Source of the DNA: a virus
Direction: 5' to 3' (one strand)
DNA length: 64,000 nt
IMG/VR virus record: IMGVR_UViG_3300042561_000116
Location: 1 to 64,000 of that record
The notes under the pieces were generated by a model, which saw only the letters and a list, made by a program, of their open reading frames with translations, had not been told where the DNA came from and did not search any database. The translations under genes and the position numbers were made by a program. The stretch's first letter is position 1, and the number at the start of each line of letters is the position of its first letter. Positions 1 through 7,477 of the stretch are shown piece after piece.

Positions 1-2
1 TT

Positions 3-164
3 AATGCTACTACTCGTTTCACTAACTATATGATGGGACACAAGAGTATAGAGCATAAGCGTGAGTCTTTGATCCACGGAACAGCTTACAACATCAACAA
101 CAGAGGCTTAGAATTAATTTCTGAAACCTACACTCCTATACACGAAGCTAGGTTAACTTTGTAA
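3..164 (+). CDS. C-terminal end of an unidentified protein (5' truncated by window edge)
   Basis: An open frame enters from the left edge and ends at TAA 162-164, giving the last 53 residues of a protein (begins NATTRFTNYMMGHKSIEHK, ends IHEARLTL). I do not recognise the family. Codon use and strand match the replication genes that follow, so it is probably another early gene. The strong hairpin just downstream suggests it ends a transcription unit. The start is outside the window. Confidence 0.6.
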   Translation, partial: NATTRFTNYMMGHKSIEHKRESLIHGTAYNINNRGLELISETYTPIHEARLTL

Positions 165-180
165 TTCTCTTGCATGCCAA

Positions 181-216
181 AAAAGATTAGGGGGTCAACA
201 GATCCCCTTTTCTTTT
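181..216 (+). terminator. Rho-independent terminator
   Basis: GGGG at 190-193 pairs with CCCC at 204-207. Outer arms AAAAGA (181-186) and TCTTTT (211-216) extend the stem across a two-base mismatch, and the 3' side is T-rich. It lies just after the stop at 164 and just before the promoter-like box at 220, so it most likely separates two + strand units. Confidence 0.65.
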
Positions 217-219
217 AGT

Positions 220-227
220 TATATTTG
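220..227 (+). promoter_or_regulatory. Bacteroidota-type promoter -7 box (TATATTTG)
   Basis: TATATTTG matches the Bacteroidota -7 consensus TAnnTTTG. It ends 6 bases before ATG 234, so a transcript started at the usual distance would be leaderless or nearly so. I see no TTG at the expected upstream distance, unlike most of the - strand promoters here. It would drive the replication operon. Confidence 0.5.
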
Positions 228-233
228 TACACC

Positions 234-878
234 ATGTTAAAGAGAACAATCAAGAAAGTTCCTGTAAAAGGAAATCCCGAAGAAAGAGACTTGCAGAAGC
301 CTTGCTCTGAGTGCGGTAAAGTAAAAGCTATCGCCAACAAGACTAAAAGACTTTGTGCAGGATGTGTAGTAAAAGAAAAGAAAGCTAAGCAAAAAGTCCG
401 CAAAGAAATTAAACGTAAGATCAAACAAGAAACTATTACTCAAACCAAGTTAGATCAAATAACATCATGGTTAGTAAGAGGTGCACACGTTAATAAGTGC
501 CATGCTTGTGAGATTACTCTAGATCCTAAAGGACTTCAATGTGCTCACTTTGTAGGTAGAACTAAAGTATCTACTCGTTATCACTTAACTAACTTATTAC
601 CAGCTTGTCCTAAGTGCAATCTTTATACCCCTCATCACGTATGGAACTTAGGTAAATCTTTAAACAAGATATGGGGAGAAGATACCACAGAAGACATGCT
701 ACAACTTTCGAATAAGATTCTTAAGTTAAGTAACCACGATAGAAAGCTTATCTACGATGTGTACAGAACCTGCCTTACCGATATTGAACAAGGCAACTAC
801 TCACAAGAGCAGAAGTATGAAAAGCTTAAACAGGCTTTAAATGATTATAACAAGATAGTAGAACCCATTTTAAAATGA
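234..878 (+). CDS. NinG-like (Rap-type) HNH recombination nuclease
   Basis: The 214-residue product starts at ATG 234; an in-frame TTG at 225 lies inside the -7 box and is unlikely to be used. It shows cysteine pairs C24/C27 and C41/C44, a basic helical stretch at about 45-70, then a second zinc/HNH-like module with C89/C92, a C-A-H at 103-105 and C125/C128. The second module resembles lambda NinG/Rap, a nuclease that cuts branched recombination intermediates. In that family a zinc-binding HNH-like domain follows a basic segment. The stop overlaps the start of the DNA polymerase gene (ATGA), implying translational coupling. With the NinB-like gene at 3265 it suggests a lambda nin-type recombination function. 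Family assignment is by motif only. Confidence 0.7.
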   Translation: MLKRTIKKVPVKGNPEERDLQKPCSECGKVKAIANKTKRLCAGCVVKEKKAKQKVRKEIKRKIKQETITQTKLDQITSWLVRGAHVNKCHACEITLDPKGLQCAHFVGRTKVSTRYHLTNLLPACPKCNLYTPHHVWNLGKSLNKIWGEDTTEDMLQLSNKILKLSNHDRKLIYDVYRTCLTDIEQGNYSQEQKYEKLKQALNDYNKIVEPILK

Positions 879-2845
879 TATATCTAGTTACCAAACAAGA
901 TATCTCCTTACCCGACATTACCCTTACTACAGTACAAGAGTCCCTCGAATACTTAAACAAGTTAGAGTGGATAGGTTTGGACACAGAGACCTCAGGTTTC
1001 GATCCTTACACTACTAAACTGTATACTCTTCAGTTAGGAGATAACGATGTTCAATACGTAATAGACTTAACTACGATTGACATCAACGAATACAAAGAGT
1101 TATTAGAGACTAAGGGTCTTATTGGTCATAACTTAAAGTTTGACCTAAGATTCCTTTATCATTATAGGGTAATTCCAACAAAGGTATACGATACCTTCTT
1201 AGGAGAAAAAACATCTCGCCTAGGTATAGAAAGCCATAGATGCTCACTTGCTGCTTGTGTACTACGTCATTGTGGAATCATACTAAGCAAAGAAGAGCGA
1301 CTAAATATTACAGGTAGACTTACTGAAGGTTTCGTAAAGTACTCTGCGTATGACGTAAAGTATCTACACGAATTAAAGGACAAACAAGAATTCTTACAGC
1401 TAGCAGATGGTACCTCAGTGTCCATTGATTTGGACAATAAGTTTGTATTAGTACTAGCCTACATCGAGTATTCAGGAATGAAACTAGACGTAGAGCAATG
1501 GACAGCTAAGATAAACAAAGTACAAGCCATAGCAGATGAAGCTGAAGCACAGTTAAACCAATTCATCCTAGATAATAAGATGGAAAAGTTTATCGACTCT
1601 CAACTTGACCTCTTCTCTTCTTCGACTAAGGTTAATGTGAATTGGAACTCACCTTCACAAGTTGTGGAGTTCTTTCAGGCACTAGGTGTAAACACTAAAG
1701 TAGTAGAGAAAGGAAAGACTAAAGACACCATTGAAGCTAATCATCTAGTAAAATACAGCTCAAAATACCCCATTATTGAGCTTTATTTAAAGTTTAAAGG
1801 AGCTCAAAAAGACATAGGTACTTACGGACAGAACTGGATAGACCAAATTAATCCAGTAAGCGGAAGAATCCACACACAGTTTAAGCAGTTGATGAACACA
1901 GGACGCTTATCTAGTGGTGGTAAATCAGGAGACGTAAAGAACTTTAACTTTCAGAACATTCCCTCAGACCAAGAAACTCGATCTTGCTTTGTAGCATCAG
2001 AAGGAAACACTCTAGTAGGTTGTGACTATACAGGTCAAGAACAAATTGTATTAGTTAACAAGTGTCTAGATAAAAACCTCTTAGAGTTCTATGATAATGA
2101 CTTGGGTGATATGCACAGCTTTATTGCGAGCAAGATGTATCCTGAGTTAGATGGTATGGATCTTAATGACATCAAAAAAAAACACAAGGATAAGCGTCAA
2201 TCAGCTAAGGTTGCAGGCTTTGCTATTAACTACGGTGGATCAGGTATTGGTATTGCAGATCAACTAGGACTAAATGTAGAACAAGGTCAGTCTATCTATG
2301 ATGCATACTTTAGAGCCTTCCCAGGATTAGCAGCTTACTTTACTGAAGCAAAGAAGTTTGGTGTAGAGAATGGCTATGTTCTTATCTCACCCGTAACAGG
2401 TAAAAAGTCTTACGTAGATTACTACGATGAGTTTTCTAAACTTAAGAACGAGATGAACAAAGATTTCTGGGACAGGTATAAACAGATGAAGAATGCAAAC
2501 ACACCTACGGCTAGAGAAATGAAAGAGAAGGTAAGCCAATTCTTTAGAAAGCGTGGAGACATTGAACGCATGTCTTTGAACTATCCTATCCAAGGTGAAT
2601 CAGCAGAGATTACTAAGTTAGCTTGTGTGTATTTCTGGACTAAGTATCTAGTACCTAATAACTTATTGTTTAAAGTATTGATAGTCAATATAATACACGA
2701 TGAGATATTAATAGAAACACCTGAGGAAATTGCGCAACAGGCTGCTGCACAATTAGAAAAAGCAATGGTAGATGCAGGTGCTAAGTTTTGTAAGAGAGTT
2801 CCTCTCAAAGCAGATCCTTGCATAGAAAAATTTTGGAAAAAGTAA
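875..2845 (+). CDS. polA: Family A DNA polymerase with 3'-5' exonuclease domain
   Basis: This 656-residue replicative polymerase has an N-terminal DEDD exonuclease domain: exo I L-D-T-E at 35-38, exo II G-H-N-x-K-F-D ending at D90, and exo III Y-S-A-Y-D. The C-terminal polymerase domain has motif A with D384 (DYTGQE in place of the usual DYSQIE), motif B R-x3-K-x3-F-x3-Y-G, and motif C H-D-E at 608-610. The catalytic residues of both activities are present, and the phenylalanine in motif B is the one linked to dideoxynucleotide discrimination in E. coli Pol I. Its length is typical of phage PolA with no 5' nuclease domain. Some crAss-like lineages use PolA and others PolB, so this places the phage in a PolA lineage. 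It overlaps the NinG-like gene by 4 bases. Confidence 0.95.
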   Translation: MIYLVTKQDISLPDITLTTVQESLEYLNKLEWIGLDTETSGFDPYTTKLYTLQLGDNDVQYVIDLTTIDINEYKELLETKGLIGHNLKFDLRFLYHYRVIPTKVYDTFLGEKTSRLGIESHRCSLAACVLRHCGIILSKEERLNITGRLTEGFVKYSAYDVKYLHELKDKQEFLQLADGTSVSIDLDNKFVLVLAYIEYSGMKLDVEQWTAKINKVQAIADEAEAQLNQFILDNKMEKFIDSQLDLFSSSTKVNVNWNSPSQVVEFFQALGVNTKVVEKGKTKDTIEANHLVKYSSKYPIIELYLKFKGAQKDIGTYGQNWIDQINPVSGRIHTQFKQLMNTGRLSSGGKSGDVKNFNFQNIPSDQETRSCFVASEGNTLVGCDYTGQEQIVLVNKCLDKNLLEFYDNDLGDMHSFIASKMYPELDGMDLNDIKKKHKDKRQSAKVAGFAINYGGSGIGIADQLGLNVEQGQSIYDAYFRAFPGLAAYFTEAKKFGVENGYVLISPVTGKKSYVDYYDEFSKLKNEMNKDFWDRYKQMKNANTPTAREMKEKVSQFFRKRGDIERMSLNYPIQGESAEITKLACVYFWTKYLVPNNLLFKVLIVNIIHDEILIETPEEIAQQAAAQLEKAMVDAGAKFCKRVPLKADPCIEKFWKK

Positions 2846-2847
2846 TT

Positions 2848-2994
2848 ATGAAACAAGAAGAAATTTTAAAACTAAGAGAGTTAACCCCAGAGTATTTACA
2901 CCAAAGATTGGTTACCATAGATAAAAAAATTCATAAATTGAGACTTGAAGGTCAACAGATTAGAATGATTATTAAATCTCTTAAGAAAAAATAA
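2848..2994 (+). CDS. Small lysine-rich coiled-coil-like protein
   Basis: A 48-residue frame runs from ATG 2848, two bases after the polymerase stop, to TAA 2992. The product is rich in K, L, E and I with heptad-like spacing (DKKIHKLRLEGQQIRMIIK) and ends in a KSLKKK tail. It fits exactly between two genes of the operon, so it is probably real. I do not recognise it; a small helical accessory or DNA-binding protein is possible. Confidence 0.55.
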   Translation: MKQEEILKLRELTPEYLHQRLVTIDKKIHKLRLEGQQIRMIIKSLKKK

Positions 2995-3014
2995 ACTATG
3001 ATAGCAGTAGTGTA

Positions 3015-3275
3015 ATGACAGATGAACAATTAAAAGAAGTAAGAAGAACTTATCTTCTTGCTAGAGCAGTTAACACACAGTATCAGTTTATCCGTGAGTT
3101 TGTTAATGACGATTTACGGAAAGCAATTAACGAAGCAAAAGCAAAAAATGCTTACTTTATTAAAATTTTAGACGGATATTTGCAGAAGAGAAACGTAAGT
3201 AACCAGATAGAAGAAGACGAAGAGTTGGCATTTTTGCTTTTGGAAGAAATAGAAAAGAGAACTAATGATAAATAG
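3015..3275 (+). CDS. Small helical protein of unknown function
   Basis: The product is 86 residues, predicted helical and charged, with a very acidic stretch near the end (IEEDEELAFLLLEEIEKR). It starts at ATG 3015, 20 bases after the previous stop. Its last codons overlap the NinB-like start at 3265, indicating tight coupling. No family is recognised. Operon position suggests an accessory of replication or recombination. Confidence 0.65.
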   Translation: MTDEQLKEVRRTYLLARAVNTQYQFIREFVNDDLRKAINEAKAKNAYFIKILDGYLQKRNVSNQIEEDEELAFLLLEEIEKRTNDK

Positions 3276-3702
3276 AGTTTACATACCTGCAACTCTTTCC
3301 CTTAATATAGATGGTAACGTTTATCTTAAGGGAGATAAAGAGTTAATGCAATCATACTTTAAAGAACTTATGAAACAAGATCCGAGTATAGATGTAGAAG
3401 TTTGTATTACTAGAATAGATTCTAAGAAAACAAACCCTCAGTTAGCTTATTTCTATAGTACCCTAGTACCTATAGTAAAAGCAGGCTTTGAGTCGCTTAC
3501 AGGGGAAGTATATAGCAAAGAGGACGTAGTAACATTCCTTAAAGACAAGTACTTCTACGAAGAGACTATGTTCCAAGGACAGTTTATTAAAACTCCTCTC
3601 TCTTTATCTAACGGTAAGAAAGACGAAGTACATAAGTTTATACAAGATGTGATCTTATTTGCAAGAGAAATCCTGGGAGTGGAAGTACCAGAACTAGACT
3701 AA
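3265..3702 (+). CDS. NinB-like recombination protein
   Basis: The product has 145 residues. Its C-terminal half has the layout I associate with phage NinB/Orf-type proteins: a T-x-P-Q-x-A-Y-F-Y segment, a K-D-x-L-K-D-K-Y segment, then P-L-S-L-S and a helix reading EVHKFIQDVILFAREILGVE that ends in E-V-P-E-L-D. NinB (lambda Orf) binds single-stranded DNA and helps load recombinases. The gene starts inside the end of the previous gene (11-base overlap). A NinG-like gene in the same operon supports the idea, but similarity is by eye and modest. Confidence 0.5.
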   Translation: MINRVYIPATLSLNIDGNVYLKGDKELMQSYFKELMKQDPSIDVEVCITRIDSKKTNPQLAYFYSTLVPIVKAGFESLTGEVYSKEDVVTFLKDKYFYEETMFQGQFIKTPLSLSNGKKDEVHKFIQDVILFAREILGVEVPELD

Positions 3703-3707
3703 AAATT

Positions 3708-3980
3708 ATGTTATATATTATAGAACCCCGCACAGAATCAGACAAAGTGGAAGCTGTTGGCTCCCCTGATGTCGCACACTCCTACGCTTATGGAGAAAAC
3801 ATGGTCACTTACTATGGAGATGAGTACAGTCAAACTATCCAATTAGGAACTATAGTAAACTGTAATGAAGTAATGTCTATTGTAACTAATGTTCTTCCTA
3901 TGAAATTTGGAAGAGTTGTTCTTACAGTAGTTCCTGCTTATCCTATTTCTAAAACTACTACAGGTGCTTTAAAACGTTAA
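3708..3980 (+). CDS. Unknown small protein
   Basis: The product has 90 residues, starts at ATG 3708 five bases after the NinB-like stop, and ends two bases before the next start. Composition suggests a small beta-rich fold (alternating V, T, Y and I in the second half, ending PISKTTTGALKR). No cysteine pairs, membrane segments or catalytic motifs are visible. Tight packing supports it as a real gene. Confidence 0.65.
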   Translation: MLYIIEPRTESDKVEAVGSPDVAHSYAYGENMVTYYGDEYSQTIQLGTIVNCNEVMSIVTNVLPMKFGRVVLTVVPAYPISKTTTGALKR

Positions 3981-3982
3981 CT

Positions 3983-4342
3983 ATGGCTAACGATTTTCCT
4001 GCTATGGAAGACTATAATGAGGGTAGTCAAGCACTACGCTATAACAAAGGTAAGGCTCAGTGGTCTTTAGTAGATTTTAAGTCTTTAGAACCTATGGTAG
4101 AAGTACTAGAGTTCGGAGCTAAGAAGTACGCTAAAGATAATTGGAAGAAAGGAATGCCAGCTAGCGAAGTATTAGAGAGTATGTTGAGACATACTTTTAG
4201 TTTGTTATCAGGAGAGTCTCACGATAAAGAATCTCTTATCCACCATATAGGACACATACAATGTAATGCTATGTTTATTGCCTATATCTTAAGGGAGAAG
4301 CCTGAGTTTAATGATTTGACCCATGAAGATCCAAGTAAGTAA
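3983..4342 (+). CDS. dATP/dGTP diphosphohydrolase-like protein (DUF5664 type)
   Basis: The 119-residue product shows the pattern R-Y-N-K-G-K-x-x-W-S-L-V-D near residue 18, then E-F-G-A-K-K-Y-A-K-D-N-W-K-K-G, and later M-L-R-H-T-F with H-D-K-E-S and H-H-I-G-H. These match the all-alpha phage family annotated DUF5664 or dATP/dGTP diphosphohydrolase N-terminal, related to MazG-type nucleotide pyrophosphohydrolases. It would lower or reshape purine dNTP pools in the infected cell. A relative, MazZ, acts in diaminopurine (Z) DNA synthesis, but no PurZ or DatZ is visible here. The next gene starts inside its end. Confidence 0.7.
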   Translation: MANDFPAMEDYNEGSQALRYNKGKAQWSLVDFKSLEPMVEVLEFGAKKYAKDNWKKGMPASEVLESMLRHTFSLLSGESHDKESLIHHIGHIQCNAMFIAYILREKPEFNDLTHEDPSK

Positions 4343-4499
4343 CTTTTCCAAACTAACCAAAGGCCAAAGGAATTATCCTTATTGGTTCTTCTATCCTTTA
4401 CCCATATTAACTTTTAGTCGCACTAACTCTAGAGAGAGGTTTAGTATTCATTTAGGGTTCTTATGGTTTACACTAACTATTAAATTTACGAAGCAATGA
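4323..4499 (+). CDS. Small aromatic-rich protein
   Basis: A 58-residue frame from ATG 4323 to TGA 4497-4499 overlaps the previous gene by 20 bases and the next one by four (ATGA). The product is basic and rich in F, Y, W and L (for example RNYPYWFFYPLPILTFSR), which could mean a small membrane-associated or beta-rich protein. The exact coupling of both ends argues that it is translated. Function unknown. Confidence 0.6.
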   Translation: MKIQVSNFSKLTKGQRNYPYWFFYPLPILTFSRTNSRERFSIHLGFLWFTLTIKFTKQ

Positions 4500-5464
4500 T
4501 TTTAGACGAGGATTATTTATCCAACACAGCACAAAGCCAGAGTAGGCTAAAGAAAATACTTTTACACCCTAACCTTTATATTAACTACGATCCTAATTCT
4601 GACATGGATGAACCAGCAGAAGTAACAGTTATAGGTGATGGAGTAGATTTATTATTAACTCAAGGAGAAGATGTATTCATGGAGCAATTCTATTTCAGTA
4701 CTGTAGAAAGACCTACAGGACAGATGGGAGACTTTGTATGGCATCTATTTGCTAATCGTAATGATACTATGGCAGAAAACATAGCCTACGAATTAGCAGG
4801 ATTTAAGCGTGATACTCTTGCTAAGGTGAGAGAAAGATTCGAGAAAGAGGGTAAAGCCTATTATGATGACTTGATTGCTGGAGAAGGAAAGAAAGTAGTA
4901 AGTCCTATTCAGTATGCAACTATTCAGAACGTAGCCAACACTCTTAAGATGAGTCCCTTTACTTCTAAGTATGTAGTAGGTAATTCACAGTTTAAAGTAT
5001 TTACCCAACAGTCTCTTCAGTTTGAATACGAAGGAATTGCTTGTAAGAGTCTTTTGGATTTAGTGGTAGTTGACACAGTGAACAACATCCTATATCCTAT
5101 TGACCTTAAAACAACCACAACTTCTTTAAACTACTGGATAGAGATGTTGCTTAAGCACAGGTATGATTTCCAAGCAGCCTTCTACACAGAAGCTCTTAAG
5201 CAAACAGACCTAAGTATCTACGGAGAAAACTTGACTATACATAACTTTAGATTTATCGTAGAGAGTCAGAAGTATCCAGGTAGTCCTTTGATCTATGAGA
5301 TGTCAGACAAGCTAATGGATTTAGGAAAGATGGGAGGCACTTACTTAGGTAAGGAGTATGAAGGGTTCCACCAAGCAATTCAACGCTTAAAATGGCACTC
5401 AGAAAACGATATGTGGGCATATACAATGGAGGACTACTGGAATGACGGACTTAGAATTGTGTAA
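4496..5464 (+). CDS. PD-(D/E)XK exonuclease (RecB/RecE-like)
   Basis: The product has 322 residues. The second half contains the nuclease core: L-L-D-L-V-V-V-D followed by Y-P-I-D-L-K-T-T (the D-x-K catalytic pair), then a helix with R-Y-D-F-Q-A-A-F-Y-T-E-A-L, which resembles the Q-x3-Y motif of RecB-family nucleases. This matches phage RecE/exonuclease VIII-like and Cas4-like folds, which resect DNA ends for recombination. An N-terminal S-x-S-R-L-K-K-I-L segment is also common in that family. It overlaps its neighbours at both ends. The specific activity is inferred. Confidence 0.75.
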   Translation: MILDEDYLSNTAQSQSRLKKILLHPNLYINYDPNSDMDEPAEVTVIGDGVDLLLTQGEDVFMEQFYFSTVERPTGQMGDFVWHLFANRNDTMAENIAYELAGFKRDTLAKVRERFEKEGKAYYDDLIAGEGKKVVSPIQYATIQNVANTLKMSPFTSKYVVGNSQFKVFTQQSLQFEYEGIACKSLLDLVVVDTVNNILYPIDLKTTTTSLNYWIEMLLKHRYDFQAAFYTEALKQTDLSIYGENLTIHNFRFIVESQKYPGSPLIYEMSDKLMDLGKMGGTYLGKEYEGFHQAIQRLKWHSENDMWAYTMEDYWNDGLRIV

Positions 5465-5900
5465 AGTGTACTCAGATACTACAAACAATACCACAAAGTT
5501 CCTTAGCCCCATGATATTTACATCAGGGGCTAATGCTGCTCGTTTACTTGCTAACTTTGGGTTAGTTAATGTTTACATAGATGATTACGGGTATAAAAGT
5601 AAGTACACTAACTGTTTGTTCTTTCTGTTTAAGCCTACAGACAAAGATGCTTTTGAGATGTTTGAAACTAAAATTACAGGATTTGACTCTTTCTACGACT
5701 ATTATGAAGTAGATAACATGGTTATGTATGTCTTTAGACCTAGTTCTTTATATCATAGAGACATTGAATTATTTAAGCAAGGTAGGTTTAATGACATGTC
5801 CAAAGATTATAAATCTCTTTTACATCGTGATATAAATTTTAAAGACGTAGTTGTAGATATTCCAAAAGAAATCTTTAGATTTGAACTCAGTTTAAGATAG
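5442..5900 (+). CDS. Unknown protein in replication operon
   Basis: The 152-residue product starts at ATG 5442, inside the end of the exonuclease gene (23-base overlap), and ends at TAG. It is rich in F, Y and D, soluble-looking, with no cysteine motif or signal peptide. I do not recognise the fold. Overlap with the exonuclease gene suggests co-translation with it. Confidence 0.65.
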   Translation: MTDLELCKVYSDTTNNTTKFLSPMIFTSGANAARLLANFGLVNVYIDDYGYKSKYTNCLFFLFKPTDKDAFEMFETKITGFDSFYDYYEVDNMVMYVFRPSSLYHRDIELFKQGRFNDMSKDYKSLLHRDINFKDVVVDIPKEIFRFELSLR

Positions 5901-5902
5901 TT

Positions 5903-6361
5903 TTGAAATTTGTAAAAGATCAATATGACCGATATGACGCTTTAGGAAGGAAACTTACATGTTCCTTCTTAGAAAGTCATGGTTATACAATTGAGCCAAA
6001 GGAGGAAGAAGATTACAACATAGACATTGTAGCCTACAAAGACGGTAAAAGATACTTCTTTGAAGTAGAAATGAAAAATACCGCTTTTACTGATATGAAT
6101 AGTTTTCCATATTCTACTGTTTCTTTTTTAGATAGAAAGAAAAAATTTAGTAAAGATCATTTGTTCTTTTATATAATTATAAGCAGTAAAACATATGCAG
6201 CTCTAATTGTAAGATCTGATAAGATTTTTAAAAAAGAGTACTTAGAGAGGTTATATATTAATACGAAAGAAAGATCTGGAGAAGATTATTTCTACAGAAT
6301 ACCAAAAGAACTTTGTAGATTTATACCACCTGAACAATTTTTAATAAACAATAATGTATAA
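5903..6361 (+). CDS. PD-(D/E)XK-type nuclease or restriction-endonuclease-fold protein, TTG start
   Basis: The product has 152 residues. The only in-frame start before the conserved region is TTG 5903, two bases after the previous stop; the first ATG lies beyond the putative active site. It reads Y-N-I-D-I-V-A-Y-K-D-G-K-R-Y-F-F-E-V-E-M-K-N at about residues 39-60, giving D...E-x-K typical of the restriction endonuclease fold, preceded by a helix containing E24. This is a second small nuclease-fold gene beside the RecE-like one. Whether it cuts DNA, and which, cannot be read from the sequence. Its end overlaps the deaminase start by 8 bases. Confidence 0.55.
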   Translation: MKFVKDQYDRYDALGRKLTCSFLESHGYTIEPKEEEDYNIDIVAYKDGKRYFFEVEMKNTAFTDMNSFPYSTVSFLDRKKKFSKDHLFFYIIISSKTYAALIVRSDKIFKKEYLERLYINTKERSGEDYFYRIPKELCRFIPPEQFLINNNV

Positions 6362-6794
6362 AATACCTATCATATATAACATGCCTAAGGCTGATAAGTC
6401 TGAACTTTACTTAGATTTAGCTGTAAGAATCGCTCAAGAATCTTACTGTGAGAGACTACAGGTAGGATCTTTAATCGTAAAGAACGGAAACATTATCTCT
6501 TTTGGGTATAATGGAACTCCTTCAGGGTTTCCAAATGTATGTGAAGAGGATGATACAACCTTTGAATACGTACTCCACTCAGAATCCAATGCAATTACTA
6601 AAGCATGCAAGAGTCCTATCAGTACAGAAGGAGCCGTTATGTACTGTACTCATGCATGCTGTGTGCATTGTGCTAAGTTGATTATTCAAAGTGGAATCAC
6701 TACATTTGTATATCTAGAAGATTATAGAGATAGAACAGGATTAGAACTATTAATAGCAGCAGGTCTAGATGTAATCAAAGCAAAAACAAATTAA
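6354..6794 (+). CDS. dCMP deaminase (zinc cytidine/deoxycytidylate deaminase family)
   Basis: The 146-residue product carries the zinc site of the family: H-S-E (H-x-E, with E as proton shuttle) around residue 77 and a C-x2-C pair (C-V-H-C) around residue 102. The segment before it reads A-C-C-V-H-C where most relatives have P-C-x-x-C. It also has the N-G-T-P-S-G-F segment typical of dCMP deaminases. The reaction turns dCMP into dUMP, precursor of dTMP. ATG 6354 is used here; Met at 6381 is an alternative start closer to the family's usual N-terminus. With the dATP/dGTP hydrolase-like gene it points to active reshaping of dNTP pools. Confidence 0.88.
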   Translation: MYKIPIIYNMPKADKSELYLDLAVRIAQESYCERLQVGSLIVKNGNIISFGYNGTPSGFPNVCEEDDTTFEYVLHSESNAITKACKSPISTEGAVMYCTHACCVHCAKLIIQSGITTFVYLEDYRDRTGLELLIAAGLDVIKAKTN

Positions 6795-6800
6795 AACAAT

Positions 6801-7082
6801 ATGGCAATCACAGTAAAAGGACACCGAGTATTACTCAACCGTCCTAAGAGAGAAGAAAGACTCATTCAACTTACACCAGAGATGGAAGAAGAATTGAACA
6901 TGAAAGAGTTAGCTAACCTTAAGCGTTTAGAAGTATACGCTCTCGGAGAAGAAGTAACCAATGTAAAAGTAGGAGACTTCGTTTATGTAAACATCATGTA
7001 CCTTCAATCAGCAGAGTTAGTTGAAGTAGAAGGAGAAGAAAAGATCATGGTAAGTGATCGAGACATTGCTATCGTTTGGTAA
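6801..7082 (+). CDS. GroES-like co-chaperonin
   Basis: The 93-residue product is close in length to GroES and follows its layout: an initial V-K-G-H-R-V-L-L strand, a central A-L-G-E-E-V-T-N-V-K-V-G-D-F-V-Y-V segment (GroES: G-x-x-V-x-x-V-K-x-G-D-x-V), and an end of E-K-I-M-V-S-D-R-D-I-A-I-V resembling M-x-x-x-D-I-x-A-V. Residues about 20-40 would form the mobile loop region but look unusual. Phage co-chaperonins such as T4 gp31 replace host GroES so that GroEL can fold the capsid protein. Placement at the end of the early operon fits provision before capsid synthesis. Assignment is by pattern only. Confidence 0.6.
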   Translation: MAITVKGHRVLLNRPKREERLIQLTPEMEEELNMKELANLKRLEVYALGEEVTNVKVGDFVYVNIMYLQSAELVEVEGEEKIMVSDRDIAIVW

Positions 7083-7096
7083 TTAAAAAGACAAAT

Positions 7097-7420
7097 ATGT
7101 TATTCTATTACACAGAAAAAGAAAAAGTAGAGAACGGTGAAGAGATGGAATTGATCATCAAGAAAGGTTTCTCTTTTAACATCCACAAGGTTCTTATGAC
7201 TTACCCTACAGAGAATGGTTTAGCCGTTGTCTTAGAAGGTAATGCTGATAAACTTAACCCCGTAGACTATCAATATAAAATTGATCCTGCAACTAAGCAA
7301 AAAGTTCCAGTAAAAATCACTAAATTTGAAATCACAAGTGAGCCAATCGTAGTAGAGCTAAAAGTAAAAGAAGAAGTTCTTGCTTTCTTAGCTGCTACAG
7401 GAGGACCACAAGCGATGTAA
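7097..7420 (+). CDS. Unknown protein, last gene of the + strand operon
   Basis: The product has 107 residues from ATG 7097; an upstream TTG at 7076 overlaps the GroES-like gene and is less likely. It is beta-rich, with alternating charged and hydrophobic residues (for example VVELKVKEEVLAFLAATGG) and no cysteines. It ends at TAA 7418-7420, followed by the repeat tract and the terminator. No family is recognised. Confidence 0.65.
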   Translation: MLFYYTEKEKVENGEEMELIIKKGFSFNIHKVLMTYPTENGLAVVLEGNADKLNPVDYQYKIDPATKQKVPVKITKFEITSEPIVVELKVKEEVLAFLAATGGPQAM

Positions 7421-7423
7421 TCA

Positions 7424-7466
7424 TAGTTTTAGTTTATTTAGTTTTAGTTTTTAGTTATTTAGTTTA
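7424..7466. repeat. Tandem AGTTTTA/TTTAGTT tract resembling a late-gene leader
   Basis: The stretch is a near-tandem run of TTTAGTT units. Read on the - strand it is repeated AACTAAA followed by an ATG at 7422-7424 that opens only an 8-codon frame. The same AACTAAA-type run stands just upstream of real - strand starts at 34354, 37045 and 56289. Here it has no gene to serve, so it may be a relic leader or a new function near the operon end. Confidence 0.5.
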
Positions 7467-7477
7467 CCAACCAAAAG

